A stretch of DNA of 64,000 nt from CBDEGU01 sp965238045 (GTDB taxonomy: Bacteria; Acidobacteriota; Terriglobia; Bryobacterales; UBA6623): NCBI GenBank assembly GCA_965238045.1, contig CBDEGU010000012.1, forward strand, positions 1,860,001 to 1,924,000, given 5' to 3'. The translations under genes and the position numbers were made by a program. The notes under the pieces were generated by a model. It was not told the DNA's origin, searched no databases, and saw nothing but the letters and a program-made list of their open reading frames with translations. The stretch's first letter is position 1; the number at the start of each line of letters is the position of its first letter. Positions 25,818-35,063 of this stretch are shown piece after piece.

Positions 25818-28181
25818 ATGAGATTTGACGTGCGAAAAGCCGCCGTGCTGGGTGCCGGAACCATGGGATCGCGCATTGCCGCGCATCTGGCCAACGCCGG
25901 AGTGGACTGTTTGCTGCTGGACCTGGCAACTACCGGCGCGACCGGCGCCAAACGCAGTGAGATCGCCAATCAGTCCCTCAAGGGACTCAGCAAGGCCCGT
26001 CCGCCAGCGCTGTTTTCCCCGGCCGTGACGCGCCGGCTAACGGCGGGAAATTTCGACGACGATCTGGCCAGAATCTCCGAAGCGGATTGGATCATCGAAG
26101 CCGTGGTCGAAAACTTGGAGATCAAACGGGATCTGCTCAAGCGCGTCGACGAACTTCGCAAGCCAGGATCGCTGGTGAGTTCCAACACCTCGGGGCTGCC
26201 GATCGCGGGCCTTGCCGAAGGGATGTCGGAGGATTTCAGAAAGCATTGGCTGGGTACGCACTTTTTCAATCCGCCCCGTCATATGCGGCTAGTCGAACTC
26301 ATCCCGACGCCCGAGACCGCGCCCGAAGTTACTGATTTCGTCCAGCAGTTTTGCGATCGCCGTCTGGGCAAAGTGACTGTATTCGCAAACGACCGCCCTA
26401 ATTTCATTGCCAATCGCATCTTTCTCTTTTCGATCATGCACACGCTCAAGACAATGCTTGACCAGGGTCTCACGGTCGAGGAAGTCGACGCACTGACGGG
26501 ACCCCTCATCGGGCGCCCGCGCATGGCGACGTTTCGTCTGGCGGACTTCACCGGGCTCGACGTCTGCTCGTATGTGGCCGAAACCATCTATCGTCTTGTG
26601 CCCGAGGACGAGAAGCGGGAGATCTACGATCCGCCCGCGTTCCTGCGCGCGATGGTCGAGAAAGGACTTCTCGGCGATAAGTCCCGCAAGGGTTTCTACA
26701 AGAAAGTCCGCGATGTCCCGGGCACGGACCGCCTCGTTTTCGATATCGAAACGATGGACTATCGCGAGCCGCGGAAGCCTTCCTGGCCGATCCTCGAAGA
26801 GACGAGTTCGATCCCCGATTTGATCCCGCGTATCAAGCAGATCATCGAATCGGACACGCCTCCAGGACGGTTTCTGTGGGAGAGTTTGAGCGAACTTTTT
26901 CTCTACACCGCCGCCCGGATTCCCGAGGTGACCGGCGATATCGCGAGCGTCGATACGACCATGAGGGCTGGTTTCAATTGGCAACAGGGCATTTTTGAAA
27001 TTTGGAACGGACTCGGCGTTGCGGAAACGGTCGAGCGCATGGTTGCGGACGGCAGGCCGCTGCCGCCGCTGGTCGAGGCCGTCATGGCGTCGCCGGGGAA
27101 ATCGTTCTACGGCCGGACAGAGACTTCCGAGACCTGCTTTGACCTTCGCGGCGCTCAGCACGAGCCGCTCCCCGAACCACGGGGCGTGCTGCGGCTTTCT
27201 TCGGTGCGGCGGCCAAACCCCGAAATCGCGTCCAACGACGGGGCCACTCTGCTCGACCTGGGCGACGGAGTGAGTTGCCTTGCATTCCGGTCCAAAGCGA
27301 ACTCTCTGGACGAGAGTGTCCTCGCGATGCTCGAGCAGTCTCTCGACGACCTCGATGCCCACCGCCAGGCTCTCATCATCGGCAACGAAGGCGCGAATTT
27401 CTCAGTCGGCGCGAACCTGGCGATGCTGCTCGAGTGGTGCGGAGCCGGAGACTGGGACAAGATCGGGAAGGCTGTCGGGCAGACGCAGGCGTTGTTTCGT
27501 CGGCTGCGCGAGAGCCGAAAACCAGTAGTGGCCGCGATCGCCGGGCGAACCCTGGCGGGCGGATGCGAGTTGGCCCTCCATTGCACGCGCGTGCGGGCGG
27601 CCGCGGAAACCTATATGGGGTTGGTGGAGGTTGGGGTTGGGCTGATTCCGGCGGCGGGCGGTTGCGCGACCCTGCTCCGCAGACATACCGAAGGACTCGG
27701 GCTCACCGACGACCCGGGGGAGGCAACCCGTACAGTTTTTCAAATGATCGGCCTGGCGCAGGTTTCCAATAGCGCTATGGAGGCGCGGGAGCGGCGCTTT
27801 CTGCTGGCAACCGACCAGGTGACGATGAACCGCGACCGGCTGCTGGCCGACGCCCGGCAGACAGCGTTGTCACTCGCCGCCAGCGATTACCAGCCTTCAT
27901 CGCCTTCGGAAATTCTTGTCGGCGGCAAGAGTGTTCTGGCTGCCTTGGAACTCGAACTCTACCTGATGCACGAGGCGCGTCAGATCAGCGATCACGACCG
28001 CAAGATCGGCCGCCTGCTGGCGAACATACTCACTGGCGGACCGCTCTCGCAGACAAGTTGGGTTTCAGAGGACTACCTGCTGGGGTTAGAGCGCGAAGCG
28101 TTCCTCAGCCTCTGCGGAGAAGAGGAGACCCAGCAGCGCATGAAGCATATCCTCAAGACCGGCAAACCTTTGCGGAACTGA
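25818..28181 (+). CDS. fadN: 3-hydroxyacyl-CoA dehydrogenase / enoyl-CoA hydratase (FadN type)
   Basis: This 787-aa fusion enzyme has the dehydrogenase first and the hydratase last, as in FadN, opposite to FadB. The NAD-binding loop is GAGTMGSRIAAHLANAG (10-26). The dehydrogenase core is HFFNPPRHMRLVELIPT, and a second helical domain follows (DTTMRAGFNWQQGIFEIW). The crotonase part, from about 470, keeps both catalytic Glu: LAGGCELALHCT and YMGLVEVGVGLIPAAGG, plus the oxyanion segment FSVGANLAMLL. It catalyses two steps of fatty-acid beta-oxidation. A GGGAG ribosome site precedes ATG 25818. No thiolase or acyl-CoA dehydrogenase follows. Confidence 0.93.
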   Translation: MRFDVRKAAVLGAGTMGSRIAAHLANAGVDCLLLDLATTGATGAKRSEIANQSLKGLSKARPPALFSPAVTRRLTAGNFDDDLARISEADWIIEAVVENLEIKRDLLKRVDELRKPGSLVSSNTSGLPIAGLAEGMSEDFRKHWLGTHFFNPPRHMRLVELIPTPETAPEVTDFVQQFCDRRLGKVTVFANDRPNFIANRIFLFSIMHTLKTMLDQGLTVEEVDALTGPLIGRPRMATFRLADFTGLDVCSYVAETIYRLVPEDEKREIYDPPAFLRAMVEKGLLGDKSRKGFYKKVRDVPGTDRLVFDIETMDYREPRKPSWPILEETSSIPDLIPRIKQIIESDTPPGRFLWESLSELFLYTAARIPEVTGDIASVDTTMRAGFNWQQGIFEIWNGLGVAETVERMVADGRPLPPLVEAVMASPGKSFYGRTETSETCFDLRGAQHEPLPEPRGVLRLSSVRRPNPEIASNDGATLLDLGDGVSCLAFRSKANSLDESVLAMLEQSLDDLDAHRQALIIGNEGANFSVGANLAMLLEWCGAGDWDKIGKAVGQTQALFRRLRESRKPVVAAIAGRTLAGGCELALHCTRVRAAAETYMGLVEVGVGLIPAAGGCATLLRRHTEGLGLTDDPGEATRTVFQMIGLAQVSNSAMEARERRFLLATDQVTMNRDRLLADARQTALSLAASDYQPSSPSEILVGGKSVLAALELELYLMHEARQISDHDRKIGRLLANILTGGPLSQTSWVSEDYLLGLEREAFLSLCGEEETQQRMKHILKTGKPLRN

Positions 28182-28220
28182 CGGCCACTCGAAATTTTGA
28201 TGGAAGGATGTTCTCGCTGG

Positions 28221-29231
28221 TTAGCGATTGTAAATCGGAGTGGGTCCGTGAAGCCGTTGCCACACCAGATCGCAGGCCTCTAATTGTTCCGAACTCAGCG
28301 CCGGGGTTTCCATCGCCCGCAGGTTTTCTTCCAACTGCTCGAGTCTCGAGGCTCCCAGGATGACGCAGTGAGCCCCAGGCTGCTGGAGTATCCATCGCAT
28401 CACCAGTTGAACCAGTGTCAGGCCAGCTTCCCGGGCAACCTCGCCGAGCTTCTCCACGGCCTCGAAGTATTCCGCGTGCCAATAGCGCTTGAGATACATC
28501 TGGTTGCCGTCAAACCGCGTCCCGGGCAGCGGGTCGCTGTTGACTTTCTGCTTGCCAGTGAGCATGCCGCCCGCCAAGGGGTTGTAGCAGACGTTCGTTA
28601 CTTCCATTCGTTCGGTCAGAGCCAAGTACTCTGTTCAATGCCGCGGGCCACCAGGTTGTACATCGGCGATTGTTGTTCAATGCCGCGCCACCAGGTTGTA
28701 CATCGGCTGAGCGAACCGCGGTTTCTGGTAACCCTCGTTCTCGCAGATCCAGTGCATCTCACAGATCTGCCAGGCGCTGTAGTTCGACGTGGCCCAGTAG
28801 CGGATTTTCCCTTTCTTGCGCAGTTCGTCCATGGCCGCAAGGGTTTCTTCGATAGGAGTGTCGCGGTCAGGCTGATGGAGATAGTAGATGTCCAAATAGT
28901 CTGTTCCCAGCCTTCTCAAAGACGCCTCGATCGCCTTCCGAATCGCGGCCCGCGACAGTCCGGAGTACTCCGCCGGATCTCCCATCACGCCGAATGCCTT
29001 GCTGGCTAGAACAATATCACTCCGCCGGTTCCCCAGAACCCTGCCGACGATCTCCTCGGACCTGCCCTGGTTATATACATTCGCGGTATCAAAGAAATTG
29101 ATACCGGCGTCGAGGCACCGATCGACGATCCTTTGTGACTCACTTAGATCGGCTTGGGATCCAAAGGTCATCGTTCCCATGCATATTCGCGAGACACCAA
29201 GCTCGGTGTGAGGAGGCTTCACTATTTCCAT
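28221..29231 (-). pseudogene. Aldo/keto reductase, interrupted by a duplication and small indels
   Basis: The N-terminal part (29231-28677) has GVSRICMGTMTFG, the catalytic Asp and Tyr in FFDTANVYNQGRSEE, the Lys of LASKAFG and the His of YYLHQPDRDTP. The C-terminal part (28625-28221) has NVCYNPLAGGMLTGK and VILGASRLEQLEENL. Between them, about 33-35 bases are present twice. One copy lacks two bases and one base is missing just downstream, so frame 0 stops at VARH while the next frame reads PMYNLVARG a second time. The two halves are in the same frame overall, but the middle is unreadable. Either a real pseudogene or an assembly fault at a repeat. Confidence 0.85.
28633..28707. repeat. 33-35-bp direct duplication inside the aldo/keto reductase
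   Basis: Copy A (28633-28667) and copy B (28675-28707) share a start-to-start distance of 42 bases and differ by a two-base deletion (GCGGGCC versus GCGCC). Both encode the conserved PMYNLVARGIEQ segment. Confidence 0.85.
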
Positions 29232-29306
29232 TTGATGAGGACTCGAAGGCGGTGTGGGCCGAAGGAGCGATCAGTAGCAACGGACGGCCCTCTATGTTAG
29301 CATTGA

Positions 29307-29555
29307 ATGACTATGGCAAATGTATTGGAAATTCTAATTGCGGAGAGAGACCGTTTGAATCAGGCGATCGCGGTGTTGCAAGGTGATTCCGCGCCAAAGA
29401 GACGCGGCAGAAAACCTGCCGCTGCCGCGGCAAAGGCAAGCCCCCGCAAGGGCGGCGGGCGCAAGATGTCCGCGAAAGCCCGCAAGGCCGTCTCTGAAAG
29501 GATGACCAAGTATTGGGCGGCGCGCCGCAAAGCCGGGGCTAAAGACAAGAAATAG
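29307..29555 (+). CDS. Small basic AT-hook-like protein
   Basis: The 82-aa protein has an N-terminal amphipathic helix (NVLEILIAERDRLNQAIAVL, about 5-24), then PKRRGRKP (an AT-hook-like GRKP core), an Ala/Lys-rich linker and MSAKARKAVSERMTKYW followed by AARRK at the C-terminus. The whole C-terminal two thirds is strongly basic. I recognise the type from acidobacterial genomes as small hypothetical proteins; nucleic-acid binding is inferred from composition. ATG 29307 and ATG 29313 are both possible starts. Confidence 0.68.
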   Translation: MTMANVLEILIAERDRLNQAIAVLQGDSAPKRRGRKPAAAAAKASPRKGGGRKMSAKARKAVSERMTKYWAARRKAGAKDKK

Positions 29556-29998
29556 ACGGCCGCGAAGAGCGCTTTTTCCAGTCGCGTCTTTCGCCCGCGA
29601 ATCACCCTGCGTCCGTTCTCGGCGTCATCTTGTCGCGAGGACGTATCGAATGGAAACTCCGGAGCGCTGACTCGGGCAGATGTTTTATGCCCCGGTTTCG
29701 CCTGCCAACGCTCGCCTTTCGGGGCGGTCCAAGTCAACGGAAGGCGAGGAGCGCGGGAGAAGCGCCGATACGCGTATCGTGCCGCGCGGCTGTCGGCGGC
29801 GCTTTCCGGCGATGCTCGCTTCAGTGGTTCCGGGGACGGATGCAGTTGGCGTCAGTGCCGGTTTTGTTGTACAACTAGACCGTAGCAGTTGGACCCAGGA
29901 CCGTGCACTGCCCGTTACGCGAAGCCCGTGGCGCGGGGTCCGTTGCGCGGACGGATCGCCGGTTCGCCCGCCGGTGACGAAACGGAGGCCTCTTCATA
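29556..29998. other. 443-bp gap without a supported gene
   Basis: Open frames here have no recognisable domain or ribosome site. The only structure seen is a perfect palindrome GTTGTACAAC at 29866-29875, followed 120 bases later by the TTG-started oxidoreductase. Confidence 0.4.
29866..29875. promoter_or_regulatory. Perfect 10-bp palindrome, possible operator
   Basis: GTTGTACAAC is its own reverse complement and lies in the only long non-coding stretch before the Gfo/Idh/MocA gene at 29999. A repressor site is possible; there is no independent evidence. Confidence 0.25.
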
Positions 29999-31279
29999 TT
30001 GAACCGTCAACCTGTGACAGTGATTGGCGGAGGGATGATCGTGCGCGATCAGATCCTGCCCGCTCTCTACCAGATGCAGCGCGAGGGCCGTATCGGGGAT
30101 CTGACCGTCTGCGCTCAGCACGGCCGTACGGTGCAATCCCTCGCCGAGGAACCCGCCATACGCAGAGCGTTCCCCGCGCAGACGTTCCGGGCCTTGCCGG
30201 ATTTCGCGGCGGGCGACTTGACGGAAGTCCATCCCGAACTCTACAAACAGGCTCTGGCCGAACTGCCCCCGCGAAGCGTCGTCATCGTCGCCGTGCCCGA
30301 CCAGATGCACTACCCGATCGTGGTGGATGCTCTGCGGGCGGATCAGCATGTCTGCTGCGTGAAGCCTCTGGTTCTTGACGTTGCCCATTCGCTTGAGATT
30401 GAGCGCGAGGCGCGCCAGCGCGGCCTGATGGTCGGCGTCGAGTACCACAAGCGATTCGATCCGCGCAGTTCGATGGCGCGCGAGCGTTTTCGCCGCGGTG
30501 ACTTCGGCGAATTGCGGCTCGGCACATGCAGTCTCATGGAAAAGTGGCACTACCGGAATTCTAACTTTCAAAACTGGTTTACAACCGACCAGACGGACTC
30601 GTTCGTCTATATCGGATGCCACTATGTCGATTTGGTGCATTTCATTACGGGATTGCTCCCAGTGAGCGTGAGCGTATATGGGGTGGTCGACGAGTTCCCG
30701 AATGGAAAGGAGGGTTATCTCTGGACCGACGGCCGGGTCATTTGGGAAAACGGCGCATGCCTGAATGTCCAGAACTCATTGAGCTTCCCCAATGCCGCGC
30801 CGGGGCCGAACACGCAAGGCATGACGCTCTATTTCACTGGCGAGGGCGAGGGCGCCCTATTGAATCATTCCGACCAATACCGCGGAATCAGCTATTCCTA
30901 TTCCAGTCCGATGGAATCGCCCGGCGGCACGCAGTATGCCGAGCCCAGTCCGGATTATTTCATGTATCAGGATTTGGGCGGGCCGGGCTTGACCCCGCGG
31001 GGGTATGGCGTCCGGTCGGTCGACTATATCGTGAGTGCGGCGCTTCGCATCGAGGCTGAAACCTCTGGCTTGAGCGGCCGCCCGGCCCTGGAGGCGCGCC
31101 GACGTCTGCTTTCTGACATCGAGCAACGGGGCATCATGGCCACCCCGGCGAACAGCCGCTATAACGAACTGGTGTGCCAGGCCGGCAGACTGTCGATTCT
31201 CAACGGCGGACAGGAAGCGCTCATCCGCTATAATCCACCGTCAGCCGAGTTGAGGGACTACAGCAAAACTACTGCGTAG
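29999..31279 (+). CDS. Gfo/Idh/MocA-family oxidoreductase (atypical)
   Basis: The 426-aa protein starts at TTG 29999, with ACGGAGG 12-18 bases upstream. The NAD(P)-binding fold has VTVIGGGMIVRDQILPAL. The usual E-K-P loop reads C-V-K-P, so the Glu is replaced by Val while Lys is kept. The substrate-side segment is GVEYHKRFDPRSS, and the C-terminal domain has SFVYIGCHYVDLVHFITG. It is longer than typical members, and the C-terminal region (about 270-330) is rich in Tyr/Ser. No signal peptide, so cytoplasmic. Sugar or cyclitol dehydrogenase is the family default; the substrate is unknown. Confidence 0.82.
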   Translation: MNRQPVTVIGGGMIVRDQILPALYQMQREGRIGDLTVCAQHGRTVQSLAEEPAIRRAFPAQTFRALPDFAAGDLTEVHPELYKQALAELPPRSVVIVAVPDQMHYPIVVDALRADQHVCCVKPLVLDVAHSLEIEREARQRGLMVGVEYHKRFDPRSSMARERFRRGDFGELRLGTCSLMEKWHYRNSNFQNWFTTDQTDSFVYIGCHYVDLVHFITGLLPVSVSVYGVVDEFPNGKEGYLWTDGRVIWENGACLNVQNSLSFPNAAPGPNTQGMTLYFTGEGEGALLNHSDQYRGISYSYSSPMESPGGTQYAEPSPDYFMYQDLGGPGLTPRGYGVRSVDYIVSAALRIEAETSGLSGRPALEARRRLLSDIEQRGIMATPANSRYNELVCQAGRLSILNGGQEALIRYNPPSAELRDYSKTTA

Positions 31280-31355
31280 TGTTCTGTGTACGCCCCGGTC
31301 GCGGCAGGCCGCCGCCCCGCGAAGTCCCCGCGCGGAGGCTACACTCACGCGGCAT

Positions 31356-32831
31356 CTACTCGAGCAGCATCACCGTGCGCAGTTCGGTCTCGTCGGAGAT
31401 CTCATCGAAAGGAGGTCCGGTAATATTGACGTTTCCCTGAAAGGTGATTCGGTCGGCGATGATCCCCGACCAGCCGCCCACCGATGTGTTGCCTCCGAAG
31501 GTCAGATCGGTCGCCGAAAAATAGAGGAATCCGTCGAAGGTCGAACCAGCGGAGCCGACAAGCATATTGCCTGGGGGCTGTTTGGGAGCATTGCGGCCCT
31601 CGAAGAACAAGATCCCTTTCCAGGGGCCACTCATCATCGGCTTGAGATTGGTGACCACATTACCGGTGATTTTGATGTTCTGCCAGTCGAGCTTTGGATT
31701 TGGGGTGGTGCCGCTGGTCGTATTGAAAAACATCGACCCCTCGCCGTCCGAGTTCGGCACGCCCGCGTCGCCGACGGTTTGTATTAGCCCGCCCGTGGCG
31801 TCGAGTCCGCTGTCGAAGAAGTGAATCCCGGGGTAGAAGCGGTTCACGCCCCCGGTAATGGTAACGGAGGCAACCCGCTGACCGAACTTTCTCTTGAAGG
31901 AAGCGTAATAGATGGCGCCTGGATCGGCGCCCAGCACATTGTTCAGATCGTTCTCCCCGCCGCTGAGGTTAAGATCTTCATAGTCGATGTCGTTGGGCAG
32001 TGCCGGTTCGGGCACATGCGCCAGCCAGTCCGGGGTGGGGGGCACGTCCACTGTGGGCTCGGGACTGACACAGTCCGGGCATCCATTGGGGTTGTACCCG
32101 CCGTACACAAGGACCGCTTCGGGAAACGCGTCGAGGTCGCCGCCGCCGTTGCTTACCAGAGCGCTGGGGTGATCCGAATTCACCTGCACGCCACAGGTCG
32201 AATTCACGTCGGCGGTGCCGCTCAGCGTGATGGCGGCAACGGACGCCGGATTCAGCGACAGAATACAAGCTTCGCCGTAGTTCACCAGCCCGACGACGGC
32301 ACGCGTCCGGACCTGAACATTCGTGACGCCGGCGATGCGCATGAAGGTCGTCGGATATCTCTTGGTGATATAGACCTCGGCGTGATTCGCCTTGCCCGTG
32401 TTCGGGCCACTGAGCGGCGGAATGTTGACCGTGACCGAGATATTGGGATCAAACTCACCTGACGGAGTGTAGCCGTCGGGGGCAACGAAATGCTCAAACC
32501 CGTTGAGCTTCGCGTCATCGCGAGCAGCGGCGATGGCCTGATCCGTGGTACGCCGAAGCCACAACTCATGGCCCGCGCCCAGGGCGGCCGCGTCGGTGGC
32601 GGCCTGCATCCAGCGCCGCTTGTAGTAGATCGTGCCCCCATCGAGTACCAGTCCGCTCATGGCAAAGAGCAGAGCGAACAGAAGCGCCATCAAGGGCATG
32701 ATTTGCCCGTTGCGTTCCCTGCTTGCCGGTCGCGTTCTCGGGTGAGTCCCTGGCCTGCCGGACGCTTGAGCTTTCGGATAAATGTATGTATTTGCTGATA
32801 AATACCCTATGATATTGTATATTACTGTCAC
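31356..32831 (-). CDS. TadG-like secreted/membrane protein
   Basis: The 491-aa protein has, after a short basic stretch (ASRERNGQIMP), a single hydrophobic helix LMALLFALLFAMSGLVLDGG. It is followed by TIYYKRRWMQAATDAAALGA, the signature of the TadE/TadG (Flp pilus assembly) N-terminus. The long rest (100-491) is beta-rich, with many Gly/Asn/Asp residues and IYYASFKRKFGQ, TGGVNRFYPGIHFFDS; it lacks a von Willebrand domain. The GTG at 32831 is the longest start; the first ATG is 45 codons in, too close to the helix, so GTG or an intermediate start is likely. No other tad gene is in the window. Confidence 0.7.
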   Translation of the reverse strand: MTVIYNIIGYLSANTYIYPKAQASGRPGTHPRTRPASRERNGQIMPLMALLFALLFAMSGLVLDGGTIYYKRRWMQAATDAAALGAGHELWLRRTTDQAIAAARDDAKLNGFEHFVAPDGYTPSGEFDPNISVTVNIPPLSGPNTGKANHAEVYITKRYPTTFMRIAGVTNVQVRTRAVVGLVNYGEACILSLNPASVAAITLSGTADVNSTCGVQVNSDHPSALVSNGGGDLDAFPEAVLVYGGYNPNGCPDCVSPEPTVDVPPTPDWLAHVPEPALPNDIDYEDLNLSGGENDLNNVLGADPGAIYYASFKRKFGQRVASVTITGGVNRFYPGIHFFDSGLDATGGLIQTVGDAGVPNSDGEGSMFFNTTSGTTPNPKLDWQNIKITGNVVTNLKPMMSGPWKGILFFEGRNAPKQPPGNMLVGSAGSTFDGFLYFSATDLTFGGNTSVGGWSGIIADRITFQGNVNITGPPFDEISDETELRTVMLLE

Positions 32832-33242
32832 TATAACCGTAGTTACTCCATTTTAGTCCATTAGTACCATAGGTACAACATCTGAGCTTATGGAAAGAGA
32901 AGTGAACGTATCCCGCGCTGAAACCGCCATTCGTCTGCTGAACTTGCGCTGGAGCAGCCGACGCCAGCCTGGCGAAGCCTTGTCACGAACATTCCTCCTC
33001 TTCTTTCGTATCGGCAGGCGCAGGGGAACAGTGAGCGCTTCGCTCGATTCCCTTTGTCGCGGGGGGCGCGATTGGAGCGTCCTCTGAAAGACTGAGCCCG
33101 TCCAGTTTGCGCCAAGAAATCTGTATTGACCAGGCACAACTCATGCGGGCCGCGCTCGACACAGCCGGTTCTTCCATCGTCCAGCAGAGGCGGCCCAGCA
33201 GCGGCCTGGCGCGGCGTTGGCTCTTTGGAGACAATAGGCTTC
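32832..33242. other. 411-bp divergent intergenic region
   Basis: The left part (32760-32880) is markedly AT-rich and carries the promoter for the TadG-like gene plus an inverted repeat GTACC-ATA-GGTAC at 32864-32876. The right part is GC-rich, with no supported gene up to the ATG at 33243. Confidence 0.45.
32850..32878 (-). promoter_or_regulatory. Candidate promoter of the TadG-like gene with an internal inverted repeat
   Basis: On the minus strand TTGTAC (32878-32873), 17 bases and TAAAAT (32855-32850). The palindrome GTACCATAGGTAC (32864-32876) lies across the -35 and spacer, a classical repressor position. The transcription start near 32843 leaves only about 12 bases before GTG 32831. Confidence 0.5.
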
Positions 33243-35063
33243 ATGACGCGCCGGGATTTCATCAACGCCACGCTGGCGGGCTCGGGGAGCCAGCTTGTCG
33301 CCGGGGCTTCGCCCCGCGCCTCGGCCGCCTCGGCCGCCGCCGGAGCCGACTGGGACGGTCCGGGCGGCGCCGGCGACTACGCCGAATGTCACGGCAATCC
33401 GTGGAAAGTGATTGCCGACGCCCACAAGATTCGCGATGGCGAGTTCCGCGCCGAGCGGCTGGGGGCGGAAGACACCGGCGAGATGATGGATCTGATTGTC
33501 ATCGGCGGCGGCGTGAGCGGCCTGGGCGCGACGCTTCATTTTACGAGCCGCGGCAAGCGCGGCCAGACCTGTCTGCTGCTCGACGCCCACCCAGTGTTTG
33601 GCGGCAAGTCCAAGCGGAACGAGATGGTGGTGGACGGTCAGAAGCTTATGGGACCTCAGGGCGCGAACGAGTTCGACATCCCGACCGACCCCGCCAGCGA
33701 TGCTTACGAAATCTTCGAGCAACTCAAGATCCCCCGCCGCTTCGACTACCAGGCCATGCCGGAGGAGTTGCGACGATTCGAGTTCGACCGCACCAACTAC
33801 GGCTTTCAGCACTGGCTGCACGCGCCGAGCTTCGGCACGCATGTGGATGGCCGCTGGGTTCGGGACTTCTGGGATAAGCACGCGCCGAAGGATCTCCGCC
33901 GCTGGAAGTACGACACGAAACGCTACTACGACGGCGACGACTACCAGCGCTGGCTCGATAGCATGACGTACAAGACCTACATCGAAAAGGTGATGGGCTA
34001 CCCGCGGGAAGTCACCTCCTACGCCGATCCCATTCTTGCGGCCGCCATGGGCCTGGGGTGTGACGGCTTGTCGGCTTATGCGGCCTCGCAGATCGACATG
34101 CCCGGTTTCGCGGGCCTGAAAGGGAGTGCTACCTATCCCATGAAGTTTGCCGATGTGGAAGAGACCGGCTGGCAGATGTTCCCCGGCGGCAACGCCGGTT
34201 TTGCCCGCTACTTCGTCAAAACTCTGGTTCCCGCCGCCATTGAGGGCAGTCACACCCTAAACGATGTCGTCAACGGCCGGATTCGCTTCCACGCTCTCGA
34301 CAAGCCGGGCCAGCCCGTGCGCCTGCGGCTCTCGGCCACCGTTGTCCGGGTGGATCAGAACGATGAGTACGCCGAAGTCACCTACTGGAAAGACCGGCAG
34401 CTATATCGGGTCCGCGGGCGCGGCGTCGTGATGGCCTCGGGCAGCTGGACGAGCAAACACATCGTTCGCGGTTTGCCAGACGATAAGCGCGAAGCCTTTG
34501 ACAGATTCACTCACTCCGCCGTGCTGGTCTTCAACGTCGGCGTGACGAACTGGCGCTTTCTGCATGACCTGGGTATTACGTCGGCGCGATGGACTTCTGG
34601 CTTCGGCTTCAGCTGCAATATCCGCCATCAGATGGTTACCTCGGGCTATCAGCCGAAGTTTTCGCCCGATTCACCAACCATGGTGACTTTCTACGTGCCG
34701 CTGTTTTATCCAGGCTTGCCGGCGAAGGAGCAGGGCATGAAGGGGCGCTACGAGATCTTCACCACTCCCTTCGCCGACTACGAGCAGCAGCTTCGGGATC
34801 AGATCAGAAAACTATTCGGCGCAAAGGCCGCGGAATCGATCGCCGGGATCATTCTCAACCGCTGGGGTCACGCGTTCGTGAATCCGGCGCCGGGTTTCTA
34901 CTTCGGACAAGATGGCAAACCTTCTCCGCCCGATGTGATCCGCGAACCCTTGGGACGCATCACCTTCGCTCACGCCGAACTGTACGGCCACCAATTCTGG
35001 CTGGGCGGCATCCGTGAAGGACGACGCGCCGTCGATCAACTCAGGGAGATCACTAGCGGCTAG
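33243..35063 (+). CDS. Tat-exported FAD-dependent amine oxidase/spermidine-dehydrogenase-like protein
   Basis: The ATG at 33243 (607 aa) is chosen over the upstream open frame because it starts MTRRDFINATLAGSG, a twin-arginine signal, and follows TGGAGA. The FAD-binding motif is LIVIGGGVSGLGATLHF, with FGGKSKRNEMVVDGQKLMGPQGAN as the following conserved loop (split here for length). A second FAD segment is RVRGRGVVMASGSW. The pattern DWDGPGGAGDY near the N-terminus resembles spermidine-dehydrogenase-like proteins. Location is periplasmic. The electron acceptor is unknown; it converges with the DUF1552 gene, whose stop overlaps its own by four bases. Confidence 0.78.
   Translation: MTRRDFINATLAGSGSQLVAGASPRASAASAAAGADWDGPGGAGDYAECHGNPWKVIADAHKIRDGEFRAERLGAEDTGEMMDLIVIGGGVSGLGATLHFTSRGKRGQTCLLLDAHPVFGGKSKRNEMVVDGQKLMGPQGANEFDIPTDPASDAYEIFEQLKIPRRFDYQAMPEELRRFEFDRTNYGFQHWLHAPSFGTHVDGRWVRDFWDKHAPKDLRRWKYDTKRYYDGDDYQRWLDSMTYKTYIEKVMGYPREVTSYADPILAAAMGLGCDGLSAYAASQIDMPGFAGLKGSATYPMKFADVEETGWQMFPGGNAGFARYFVKTLVPAAIEGSHTLNDVVNGRIRFHALDKPGQPVRLRLSATVVRVDQNDEYAEVTYWKDRQLYRVRGRGVVMASGSWTSKHIVRGLPDDKREAFDRFTHSAVLVFNVGVTNWRFLHDLGITSARWTSGFGFSCNIRHQMVTSGYQPKFSPDSPTMVTFYVPLFYPGLPAKEQGMKGRYEIFTTPFADYEQQLRDQIRKLFGAKAAESIAGIILNRWGHAFVNPAPGFYFGQDGKPSPPDVIREPLGRITFAHAELYGHQFWLGGIREGRRAVDQLREITSG

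Noticed and set aside
26289..27362. 357-codon open frame antisense to the fadN-like gene
   Set aside because: The plus-strand enzyme is unmistakable throughout; the antisense frame is rich in Arg/His with no motif.
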